A stretch of 40,508 nt of DNA from Faecimorpha sp963627615 (GTDB lineage: Bacteria > Bacillota > Clostridia > Lachnospirales > Bianqueaceae). The first letter of the stretch is position 1. Every line of letters begins with the position of its first letter. A program made the position numbers and the translations under genes. The DNA lies in contig CAVGBV010000008.1 of the NCBI GenBank assembly GCA_963627615.1, positions 1 through 40,508 of the forward strand, read 5' to 3'. Below the pieces are notes generated by a model. It saw only the letters and a list, made by a program, of their open reading frames with translations, was not told where the DNA came from and ran no database searches. Of the stretch, positions 6,000 through 14,112 are shown piece after piece.

Positions 6000-8543
6000 A
6001 TGGAAGTCAATGAGCAGAGCGTTGTTGTATCGGAAGAGGGGCCGGTACAGCCTGCGGTAGAAGAAAAAAAGAAAAAGAACAAAAAACCGCTGATTGATCA
6101 GGATTTGTTCAATATTTGCAATGGAAAACATTTGCTGCTGAAANNNNNNNNNNGCGTTGATTACGGCGGTTGTGATGTTTTTACCGTCCATTATATGGGA
6201 TGAAGGATATTTTTTGTTTCTCGGCGATTTTAATTCGCAGCAAGTACCGTTTTATAAGCTGGCGCATGCGGCGGTCCGTTCCGGAAATCTTGGATGGAAC
6301 TGGTATACAGACCTGGGAGCCAACTTTATTGCGTCTTATTCGTTTTATCTTTTAGGCAGTCCGTTCTTCTGGCTGACATTGCCGTTTCCCAATGACTGGG
6401 TTCCCTATCTGATGGGACCGCTTCTGATGCTGAAGTACGCGACTATGTCCATGACGGCGACCGCATGGCTGCGCCGTTATGTAAAAAATGCGGAATTTGC
6501 CATAGTTGGCGGACTTTTGTACGCGTTTTCTGGCTATACGATGTACAATACGTTCTTTAATCACTTTCTGGATGTTATGGTCTTCTTCCCGCTGATGCTG
6601 ATTGGAATGGACGAATTGGTTGAAAATAATACGCGGGGCGTTTTCGCGTTGGCAGTTGCGATCAATGCCTTGGTAAACTATGTCTTTTTTGCCGGAGAAG
6701 CTGTGTTTATGGTGTTGTATTTTCTGGTCAAGGTCNNNNNNNNNNCTATAAGACCACGTTTAAGAGATTTCTTGCGGTGGGAGTGGAGGCTGTATTAGGC
6801 TTTATGATCAGTGCCTTCCTGCTTTTGCCGTCTCTGATCGTGATGCTTCAGAATCCGAGGTCCAGCGGCTTTTTAACGGGCTATGATTTTTGGATCTATG
6901 ATTATGAGCGGAAACCGTGGGTTATTTTGTTGAACTTCTTTTTCCCGCCGGAATTGCCTTCCCAGCCGATTCTGATCACTGACTCCTATATGCGTTGGAC
7001 ATCCGTTCAGGCGTATATTCCAATATTCAGCATGTGCGGCGTGATCGCTTTTTTACGGGAGAATCATAAGCATTGGCTGAAATCTTTCGTATTTCTGTTG
7101 TTTGTGATGGCAATGATTCCGGGCCTCAACAGCATGTTTACGATGATGAACGATTCTTATTATGCCCGCTGGTATTTTATGCTGGTGATGATGTTAGTGT
7201 TGGCAACAGTACTCACCTTGGATCAGGGCAGTGAGCAGCAGCTGAAGGATGGATGGAAGATAACAACAGTCTTTACGTTGATTGTTATTTTCGCTATGCT
7301 TCTGACGCCTAAGCTTGAGAAGCAGACGACGGATGTTCCTGTAGAGGTAACGGATGAGTCCGGCAACACTACGATTGAGATGCAGGAGCAAGAACAGGAG
7401 GTTGTAGAGCTAGGAATCTATAACAAGACATTTACCATCCCCTTTGTCATTATGTCGATGACCTGTATCGTGTCCTTTTACGCACTGTATCGGATTCTTC
7501 GGCATCGGAAGCTTCGGCCCAAACTCTTTGCCAATTATCTGCTGATTGCGGTTTGCGTATTTGGAATGCTATACGGAAATTATTATATTATTTATGGTAA
7601 GACACGTTCCTTTGACACCAAGGGGTATATTATTCCGGATGCGATCCAAGGCCAGGACAAGATTCATTTCCCGGAAACACAGCAGTTTTTCCGTATTGAT
7701 AACGATGATTCTTTTATCAATATGGGAATGTTCTGGCAAGTGCCGGATATGCATGCCTTCCACAGTATTGTACCGGTTTCGATTATGAATTATTATGAAT
7801 ATATCGGGGATAAGCGGGATGTTAATTCGAAGATGGATTATAAACGGTATGCTTCCCGTTCTCTTTTCTCGGTAAAATACTTCTGCGATCGGATCGATTA
7901 CCGTTCGGATATCTTCGGAGATACCACGGCGGAGAATCCGGATACCAAGATGCCGGGATATAAGTATTTATATGATATGGCTGGGTTTGCCGTATGGGAG
8001 AATGAGAATTATATTCCGATGGGCTTCACCTATGATATGTATATGCTGCAGTCGACAGCCGATAAAGTCTCCAAATCCAATCGGGATAAATTGATGCTGA
8101 AAGCATTGATTTTGAGTGATGAACAGGCGGAAAAGTACGGAAACCTCATGCAGGAGGCAGGGCTGGATACCGGTTTTTCCTATACAGAATCCGCATATGT
8201 CGAGGACTGTGCAGCCCGCGCTGCGGAATCGGCCGATGTTTTCAGTTATGACAATACAGGATTTACCGCGCAGATCACGCTCTCCAAGGAAAATCTGGTT
8301 TTCTTCAGTGTTCCATATGAGGAAGGATGGACAGCAGAAGTAAACGGCGTGCCGGTCGATGTGGAAAAAGTCCAGATCGGTTTTATGGCAGTTCGTGCAG
8401 AAGCGGGAGAGAATACGATCCGTTTCTATTATCATACACCAGGACTTCGTACCGGATGCATAATCAGTATCGCCGGAGGGATTCTGCTGGCGGTTTACTG
8501 GTGTGGCAGCGAGATCTATAAGAGGAGAGTTACCAAGAGATGA
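6000..8543 (+). CDS. YfhO family polytopic membrane protein (gapped)
   Basis: A large multi-pass protein of the YfhO family, about 850 residues. The N-terminus has an acidic then Lys-rich cytosolic stretch (EEKKKKNKKPL), then a series of membrane helices; the C-terminal 200 residues form an extracellular domain (FFSVPYEEGWTAEVNG, IRFYYHTPGLRTG) typical of the family, closed by a last helix and a basic tail. YfhO proteins are implicated in glycosylation of teichoic acids in Firmicutes, using lipid-linked sugars. Two 10-base N runs (6144-6153 and 6736-6745) throw the frame; the three pieces (from 6000, from about 6157 and from 6777) belong to one gene. GAGGGGAG lies 10 bp before the ATG. The stop overlaps gtrA by ATGA. 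The specific polymer is unknown. Confidence 0.8.
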
Positions 8544-8956
8544 TACAGCTTCGCAAACTTTATGAAAAGTATCGGGAAACCTTCTGGTATCTGGTTTTCG
8601 GGGGATTGACAACGCTTTTGAATCTGGTTGTCTTTTATGTGATGTACGAATGGATGGGAATCGATAAAGTCGTTTCCAACACCGTAGCATGGATCGCGGG
8701 CGTTTTGTTTGCGTTTGTAACCAACAAGCTTTTTGTGTTCCGCAGTCAAGGATGGAGCGGCAGGAAAATGCTGTGGGAATTCGCAACCTTTGTATCGGCC
8801 AGAATCTTTTCAGGCGTTTTCGATACAGTCTTTTTGCTGGCGTTTACCGGATGGATCGTGGCCTTCCCGGCGATGCCGGTCAAGATCATCAGTAATATTC
8901 TGGTGATCATTATGAATTATGTATTCAGTAAATGGATCGTATTCCGAAAAAAATAA
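8540..8956 (+). CDS. GtrA family membrane protein
   Basis: A 138-residue protein with four membrane helices, the size and layout of the GtrA/DPMS-associated family. It shows FWYLVFGGLTTLLNLVVFY at the start, NTVAWIAGVLFAFVTNKLFVFRS in the second helix region and the closing ISNILVIIMNYVFSKWIVFRKK, the family's signature ending. GtrA proteins are thought to move or present polyprenyl-phosphate-linked sugars across the membrane for cell-surface glycosylation. It overlaps the YfhO stop by four bases, and the pairing of YfhO with GtrA occurs in teichoic acid decoration systems of other Firmicutes. No glycosyltransferase is in the window to complete the system. Confidence 0.85.
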   Translation: MIQLRKLYEKYRETFWYLVFGGLTTLLNLVVFYVMYEWMGIDKVVSNTVAWIAGVLFAFVTNKLFVFRSQGWSGRKMLWEFATFVSARIFSGVFDTVFLLAFTGWIVAFPAMPVKIISNILVIIMNYVFSKWIVFRKK

Positions 8957-8982
8957 ATCCGCAGGAAGGGGGGGGGACATCC

Positions 8983-9681
8983 ATGCAGGAAAAGATATTG
9001 GTGGTGGACGATGAACGGGAGATCACGGATCTTCTGGAGGTCTACCTGTCCAATGAAGGATTCCAGGTGATTAAGTGCTATAATGGCAAGGAAGCGCTTA
9101 CGGCGATTGAACAGAATCAGCCGGATCTGGCCATTTTGGATATCATGCTGCCGGATCTGTCCGGCTTTGATATATGCTGCCGAATTCGGGAGCGTCATAC
9201 CTATCCCATCATCATGCTGACAGCGAGAGGGGAGGATATGGATAAGATCAATGGCCTGAGTCTGGGAGCGGATGATTACGTAACCAAACCATTTAATCCG
9301 TTGGAACTGATGGCGAGGGTGAAGGCTCAGCTGAGAAGAGCCAAACGTTACAGCGGAACAGCTACAGCGGAAGATCAGGATGTGTTGGATCTGGGCGGCC
9401 TCATAATGAATCGAGCTACGCATGACTGTCTCTTGTATGGAAAAAAGATTTCCTTAACCCCGATCGAATTTAAGATTCTATGGGTTTTATGTGAGAATCA
9501 GGGACAGGTCGTCTCTTCGGAGGAGCTTTTCGAGCAGGTATGGCAGGAAAAATATCTGGATTGCAACAACACGGTAATGGTTCATATCCGCCGCCTTCGG
9601 GAAAAGCTGGGGGAACCGGCCAGAAAGCCTCGCTGGATCAAGACGGTTTGGGGCGTGGGGTACAAAGTTGAAAAAGGATAA
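8983..9681 (+). CDS. VanR-like OmpR-family response regulator
   Basis: A 232-residue two-domain response regulator. The receiver has the acidic pair D9-D10, phospho-acceptor D53 (LAILDIMLPD), T80 (IIMLT) and K102 (YVTKPF). The C-terminal winged helix has SLTPIEFKILWVL, VSSEELFEQVW and the VMVHIRRLREKLG recognition helix. Phrases such as RERHTYPIIMLTARG and the LEL-ARVKAQLRR linker are characteristic of the VanR group. The ATG at 8983 follows a very G-rich ribosome binding site (GGAAGGGGGGGG); the frame is open upstream into gtrA but that is unlikely to be used. It overlaps the kinase gene by 14 bp. It probably acts on nearby envelope genes; no vanHAX-type ligase genes are present here. Confidence 0.92.
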   Translation: MQEKILVVDDEREITDLLEVYLSNEGFQVIKCYNGKEALTAIEQNQPDLAILDIMLPDLSGFDICCRIRERHTYPIIMLTARGEDMDKINGLSLGADDYVTKPFNPLELMARVKAQLRRAKRYSGTATAEDQDVLDLGGLIMNRATHDCLLYGKKISLTPIEFKILWVLCENQGQVVSSEELFEQVWQEKYLDCNNTVMVHIRRLREKLGEPARKPRWIKTVWGVGYKVEKG

Positions 9682-10774
9682 AAAAGTCAATTTCGCTAAG
9701 GGACAGATATGGCGTTTCTTTTTGTATCTGCTGCTTTGGAGTGCATTTTGTATAATCATGCTCTGGCTGTATCAAACCGTGCTGCAGACACCAATCACAA
9801 ATTTTCTCTACGGAATCCTGCCTGTAGAGAGCTATTACTGGCTTTCAAATGTATGGATTGTGGTGGCAGGAATTGTTTACTTTTTGTTTGTGCTCGCGAT
9901 TGCGGTACGCAGAATTTATTTCTGCGCGAAATATTCAGAGCAGATCAATCGGGACTTAAACGTTCTGTTGATGCCGGAGAAGGAAGTTTCCAGTTATCCG
10001 GAGCGCTTGAAGAGTACAGAAATCCAGCTGAAGGATATTCAGTATTCGATCTTCCGCAGTTCCCAGGTTGCCAAGGAAGCGGAGCAGCGCAAGAATGATT
10101 TGGTGGTTTATCTGGCGCATGATCTTAAGACGCCTCTGACATCGATTGTAGGCTATTTATCCCTGCTGTCTGAAGCGCCGGAGCTGACTCCGGAGTTAAG
10201 GGCCAAGTATACAGGAATAGCATTGAATAAAGCATACCGCCTGGAACAGTTGATTGATGAGTTCTTTGAGATTACCAGGTTTAATCTGCAGTCCATTGAG
10301 CTTTCCGAAGCGCCTCTGGATCTGACGATGATGCTGTATCAGATTTCTGATGAGTTCTATCCGTCTTTCGCGGCGAAAAACCTGATGTTGGAACAGCATA
10401 TTGAAGCTGGATTAAAGGTCATGGGGGATGCGGATAAGCTTGCACGGGTGTTTGATAATCTCCTGAGAAATGCTATCAGCTACAGTCACGAGGGGACAGC
10501 GATCGTCTTAAGCGCCCTACAGAATGAAAAACAGATCCGTGTCAGCGTCAGAAATGCCGGAGACCGGATTCCGCCGCAGAAGCTTCAGCGGCTTTTTGAG
10601 AAATTTTATCGCGTAGATCCATCGCGCGGCACGAATGGAGGCGGCGCGGGACTGGGACTCGCAATTGCAAAACAATTGGTAGAGCTGCACCATGGAGAGA
10701 TCAGTGTTGTCAGCAATGACCAGTACACAGAGTTTACGGTGTTGTTAAACCGCTTACAGGAAGCAGGAACGTAA
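9668..10774 (+). CDS. VanS-like sensor histidine kinase
   Basis: A 368-residue membrane histidine kinase starting at a TTG; GTGGGG lies just upstream and no in-frame ATG is near. Two membrane helices (about residues 17-36 and 61-80) enclose an external loop of only about 24 residues. The phosphorylated His is H151 in YLAHDLKTPLTSIVGYLSLL. The ATPase has NLLRNAISYS (N box), the F box LFEKFYR and GGGAGLGLAIAK (G boxes). The H-box and dimerisation helices (KAYRLEQLIDEFFEITRFNLQ) match the VanS pattern closely. The short loop suggests the ligand is sensed at or in the membrane. It pairs with the upstream regulator by overlap. Confidence 0.92.
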   Translation: MKKDKKVNFAKGQIWRFFLYLLLWSAFCIIMLWLYQTVLQTPITNFLYGILPVESYYWLSNVWIVVAGIVYFLFVLAIAVRRIYFCAKYSEQINRDLNVLLMPEKEVSSYPERLKSTEIQLKDIQYSIFRSSQVAKEAEQRKNDLVVYLAHDLKTPLTSIVGYLSLLSEAPELTPELRAKYTGIALNKAYRLEQLIDEFFEITRFNLQSIELSEAPLDLTMMLYQISDEFYPSFAAKNLMLEQHIEAGLKVMGDADKLARVFDNLLRNAISYSHEGTAIVLSALQNEKQIRVSVRNAGDRIPPQKLQRLFEKFYRVDPSRGTNGGGAGLGLAIAKQLVELHHGEISVVSNDQYTEFTVLLNRLQEAGT

Positions 10775-10781
10775 GAAAATA

Positions 10782-10824
10782 TTAAGGGAAAAGTTAAGTA
10801 TATAAGAAATACCCATGGTATAGT
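10782..10824 (+). promoter_or_regulatory. Possible VanR-like binding site and -10 box before the M14 gene
   Basis: TTAAG occurs at 10782-10786 and again at 10794-10798, with a related ATAAG at 10803-10807, roughly one helical turn apart. A TATAGT -10 box follows at 10819-10824 with no recognisable -35, the layout expected for an activator-dependent OmpR-family promoter. The link to the upstream response regulator is inferred. Confidence 0.35.
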
Positions 10825-10859
10825 AAAGAGGAAGAATCACAAGGATGGGGGAATCCAAT

Positions 10860-11972
10860 ATGAAAAAGTGGGTATGGATTGTTTTGACAATGTTGTTGTT
10901 TTTTGCGTTCGGCGGATGTTACAGCTCTCTTGGAGAGTGGGAGGACAGGATCCGGCAATACCTGGATGAGGAAAGCTCGGATACGCAGTCTGCCGGGGAG
11001 CCAGACTCAGCGCCGGAATATGGAGAAAACGAGAGTGTTCCGGATATTTCTTATGTAGAAGATTTCAGCTCGGAAGATTCGAGCCCGGAGCCTGGGATGG
11101 AACAGATGTATACTTATACCGGAATGATGGAGGAATTGGCCGAATTAAGTATTCTGTATCCTGAACTGGTGAGATTGGATACGCTGGGATACAGTGCTAT
11201 GGGGAGAGAGATTCCGCTCGTGAAACTGGGCAATGGAGAGGCAGAGGTCCTCTATGTCGCAGCGATCCATGGCTGTGAATTCAGTACAGTAAATTATATG
11301 ATGCGCTGCCTTAGGGAGTATACGGAGACGGCAGCGGCGTGGGAAAGCTATGGCGGATATAATATTGCAGAGATTCTGCAGAATTATACATTTTACATTG
11401 TTCCGATGGCCAATCCGGATGGTTTTGAGATCAGCAACCATGAAGAGGAACCGTTATGGCTGTGCCCGGATTTGGAGGCAGAGAGGTATGATTATTCCTG
11501 CAATGGCAATGGAGCCAATCTGAATCGGAATTTCCCGATCGCGTGGGAAGAAGCGGAAGGCGGAACACAGCCGGACGCCGCAATGTCAAAGGGCCCTTAT
11601 GAAGCGTCGGAACCGGAGACACAGGCTCTGATACAGTTGTGTGAGGAACACGATTTTGAGAGAATGTTTTCGTTTCATAATTATGGGCACTGCGTGTATT
11701 GGCAGGATACCTATAGCGGAAGCGTGCCCGGCGACGCGGAATTGGCAGAGCTTTTGGAGGAAGTTTGCGGCTTTTATCTACCGGATGCGACTTCGGATCC
11801 GGTACGCTATGGCGGCGGATTTGAAAACTGGTTCCGTATGCGGTACAATCGTCCTGGTTTTTGTGTAGAGCTGGGGCTTTTGGAATACGATCCCGCGGTA
11901 TTTCTGAGCGATTTTGAAGACGCTGTTGCCTGGTACAGTACGCGATACGCGATGCTTTTGGGACTGCAGTGA
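10860..11972 (+). CDS. M14-family zinc carboxypeptidase lipoprotein
   Basis: A 370-residue surface lipoprotein. MKKWVWIVLTMLLFFAFGGC is a lipoprotein signal with the lipid-bearing Cys at residue 20, followed by an acidic Ser/Glu-rich linker. The peptidase domain has zinc ligands in IHGCEFS (His and Glu), later SFHNYGH (His), substrate-binding NPDGFE and GANLNRNFP, and the catalytic Glu in CVELGLLEYDP. These are the M14 hallmarks. Bacterial members near peptidoglycan genes usually trim peptide stems, such as gamma-D-Glu-diaminopimelate peptidases. I chose the ATG at 10860, with GGGGGA upstream, over the one at 10845, because it begins the signal peptide. It follows the VanRS-like pair by 86 bp and may be its target. 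Confidence 0.85.
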   Translation: MKKWVWIVLTMLLFFAFGGCYSSLGEWEDRIRQYLDEESSDTQSAGEPDSAPEYGENESVPDISYVEDFSSEDSSPEPGMEQMYTYTGMMEELAELSILYPELVRLDTLGYSAMGREIPLVKLGNGEAEVLYVAAIHGCEFSTVNYMMRCLREYTETAAAWESYGGYNIAEILQNYTFYIVPMANPDGFEISNHEEEPLWLCPDLEAERYDYSCNGNGANLNRNFPIAWEEAEGGTQPDAAMSKGPYEASEPETQALIQLCEEHDFERMFSFHNYGHCVYWQDTYSGSVPGDAELAELLEEVCGFYLPDATSDPVRYGGGFENWFRMRYNRPGFCVELGLLEYDPAVFLSDFEDAVAWYSTRYAMLLGLQ

Positions 11973-11997
11973 CTTTTTTCGGGATTCGTATTCAAGG

Positions 11998-12026
11998 TTG
12001 CATAAGAAAGCAGATTGTGATAGAAT
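11998..12026 (+). promoter_or_regulatory. Promoter of the tadA-ppx-ppk operon
   Basis: TTGCAT (11998-12003), a 17-bp spacer and TAGAAT (12021-12026), 25 bp before the tadA start codon. Confidence 0.6.
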
Positions 12027-12051
12027 AAAACTGATATACATATAGGGAGAA

Positions 12052-12573
12052 ATGGGGTCGGCGGATGTGGAAGAGCAGCAAGAGGATATAGAATATATGC
12101 AGGAAGCACTGCGGCTCGCCAGAAAAGCCGCTGAGGCGGAAGATACGCCGATTGGCGCGGTGATCGTCTACCAGGGACAGATTATCGGGCAGGGCTATAA
12201 CCGAAGAAATGCGTTGGGAAGTCCGCTGGCGCACGCAGAGATTGAAGCGATCCATCAGGCAGCGGATTTTATGGGAGATTGGCGCCTGGAGAATACGACG
12301 CTTTACGTAACACTGGAGCCTTGTCCAATGTGTGCCGGAGCCATCGTTCAGGCAAGAATTCCGAGAGTTGTGATCGGAGCCATGAATCCCAAGGCGGGAT
12401 GCGCCGGTTCCATTCTGAATTTATTAGAGCATACAGGGTTCAATCATCGCGTACAGGTGTGCCGCGGAGTGCTGGAAGAAGAAAGCGCCGGACTTATGCG
12501 GAGCTTTTTTGAGAAACTTCGGCACAGAGAACGTATACAGAGGCAGGAGGAGTCACAGAATGCAGAAGTATAG
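12052..12573 (+). CDS. tadA: tRNA-specific adenosine deaminase TadA
   Basis: A 173-residue cytidine/deoxycytidylate deaminase-fold enzyme that converts A34 to inosine in tRNA-Arg(ACG). Zinc is bound by H61 in HAEIEAI, with E63 as proton donor, and by C91 and C94 in EPCPMC. The FFEKLRHRER tail near residue 158 is also typical (FF-x-x-LR). The ATG is preceded by AGGGAGAA. It is the first gene of a long co-directional run and overlaps the next gene's start by 14 bp. The association with polyphosphate genes is probably just transcriptional. Confidence 0.95.
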   Translation: MGSADVEEQQEDIEYMQEALRLARKAAEAEDTPIGAVIVYQGQIIGQGYNRRNALGSPLAHAEIEAIHQAADFMGDWRLENTTLYVTLEPCPMCAGAIVQARIPRVVIGAMNPKAGCAGSILNLLEHTGFNHRVQVCRGVLEEESAGLMRSFFEKLRHRERIQRQEESQNAEV

Positions 12574-14110
12574 AACCATCGGAGCGATCGATATCGGTTC
12601 GGCATCGATCCGGTTAAAGATCATACAGCTTATGGAATCGGGCGAGACACAGGTACTGGAAAATGTTGTTCGTTCGGTCGCAATTGGACGGGATACATTC
12701 TCTAAAGGGAGGATCTCGCCGGAAATGATCGATGATGTGTGCCAAGTCCTCTCCGGCTTCAAGCGCCTGATGCGTGAGTATAAGGTACGGGAAAAGCGTG
12801 TCGTCGCGACGACGGCTATGCGGGAAGCGGCCAACCGGGATTATGTGATTGAACAGATCCGTGTTCGAACCGGATATACGATTGAGATTCTGAATCATTC
12901 AGAAGAGCGCTATCTAACAAGACAGGCGGCTTTTGCAGCGTTGCCTGATTTTCGGAAGCGGTCGGCGCAGGGATTATTATATACTCATATAGGTTCAGGA
13001 ACCATGCAGATCGCCGCGTTCGATTCGTCAGGATTAGCCTTTAGCCAGAGTACCCAGATCGGCGCGCTCCGGGTACGTCAGATGCTGGCGTCAATTGAGG
13101 CGCAGACGCTCCGATTCCCGCAGGTCATGGAAGAATTTATGATAAGCAATACAGATTTCATCCTTCGGGAAGAGGTTGAAGAAAAATACGAACACTATCT
13201 CGTGAGCGGCGGCGTCAGTGAAAACGTATATCGTATATGCGGCAAGGAAGAGACAGGAGACGTACAATGGGGCAGAATCGGAATCAGTCGTTTTGAGGAA
13301 GTCTATCAGACGATCCTTGGTATGTCGTCCAGAGATATTGCGGAAAAGTACGGAATGGAGCAGGAGCGGGCGGAACTCATTGTCCCAAGCATGCTGATTA
13401 TACATACCTTCTGCGGTATTACCAGGGCGAAGGAGATACTGTTCTCTTTTGCGGGATTGTCCGACGGCGTACTGTGGGAGTTGGCGGGAACGCAGCAAAA
13501 CAGACTGCAGCGCATGCAATCCTTTGAGGATATTCTCTCCTATACCAGGATGTTGGCGCGGATGTTCCATTGTGATATGGAGCACGCAAGACAGGTACAG
13601 GAGTATGCGGAACTCTTATTCGGCGCACTCAGCAAGGCGCATGGACTCAATGAACGGCACTATCTGATGCTTCAGATCGGTATCCTTCTCCATGATTCCG
13701 GAAAGTTCCTGGGATTAAGCGACCATGCGGCGCATTCGGCAACGATTGTCGGTTCTGCGGAATTTACCGGGATCAGCGCGGAGGAGCAGAGTATGATTGC
13801 TATGATGGTACGCTTCCATGAAGGGGGCAGCGTATATGAGGACGATGTCGACTTTATGCAGTTCGGACGTAAGAATCGTCTTGCCATCGCAAAACTCACG
13901 GGAATCCTTCGCTTAGCGAACGCGATGGATTACAGCCATAAAGGAAAATTGAAAAATGTGAAAGTGAGTATCCATGGAGGCTGTCTTGGAATTTCAGCAG
14001 CAGCCAGAGAGAACGCGACATTGGAGATCTGGAAGCTGCACGGCTTTGAGGAATATATCCGGGATGTATTCGGACTGGATTTGAAGTTAAGCATCAAAAG
14101 GGGGTACTGA
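12560..14110 (+). CDS. ppx: Ppx/GppA-type phosphatase with HD-like C-terminal domain
   Basis: A 516-residue protein. The N-terminal half is the acetate/sugar kinase-like Ppx/GppA fold, with TIGAIDIGSASIRLKI as the first phosphate loop, RVVATTAMREAANRD and SEERYLTRQA as the catalytic Glu segment. The second phosphate loop reads YTHIGSGTMQIAAF where most family members have a DIGGGS-type motif, so the usual Asp is replaced by His. The C-terminal half carries an HD-type helical domain (LLHDSGKFLGL, then HAAHSATIV). Partners of ppk usually hydrolyse polyphosphate or (p)ppGpp. The ATG at 12560 is preceded by AGGAGG with 7-bp spacing; the open frame continues upstream into tadA. The gene ends two bases before ppk. 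Confidence 0.8.
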   Translation: MQKYRTIGAIDIGSASIRLKIIQLMESGETQVLENVVRSVAIGRDTFSKGRISPEMIDDVCQVLSGFKRLMREYKVREKRVVATTAMREAANRDYVIEQIRVRTGYTIEILNHSEERYLTRQAAFAALPDFRKRSAQGLLYTHIGSGTMQIAAFDSSGLAFSQSTQIGALRVRQMLASIEAQTLRFPQVMEEFMISNTDFILREEVEEKYEHYLVSGGVSENVYRICGKEETGDVQWGRIGISRFEEVYQTILGMSSRDIAEKYGMEQERAELIVPSMLIIHTFCGITRAKEILFSFAGLSDGVLWELAGTQQNRLQRMQSFEDILSYTRMLARMFHCDMEHARQVQEYAELLFGALSKAHGLNERHYLMLQIGILLHDSGKFLGLSDHAAHSATIVGSAEFTGISAEEQSMIAMMVRFHEGGSVYEDDVDFMQFGRKNRLAIAKLTGILRLANAMDYSHKGKLKNVKVSIHGGCLGISAAARENATLEIWKLHGFEEYIRDVFGLDLKLSIKRGY

Positions 14111-14112
14111 GG

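Noticed and set aside
8932..8982. Upstream start for the VanR-like gene
   Set aside because: It lies inside gtrA, whereas a G-rich ribosome binding site serves the ATG at 8983 and the receiver domain starts there.
9668..11972. A vancomycin resistance cluster
   Set aside because: Only the regulator and sensor resemble VanRS; no D-Ala-D-Lac or D-Ala-D-Ser ligase, vanH or vanX gene is present.
12509..12559. Upstream start for the Ppx-like gene
   Set aside because: The extra residues lie in the tadA end; AGGAGG is placed for the ATG at 12560.
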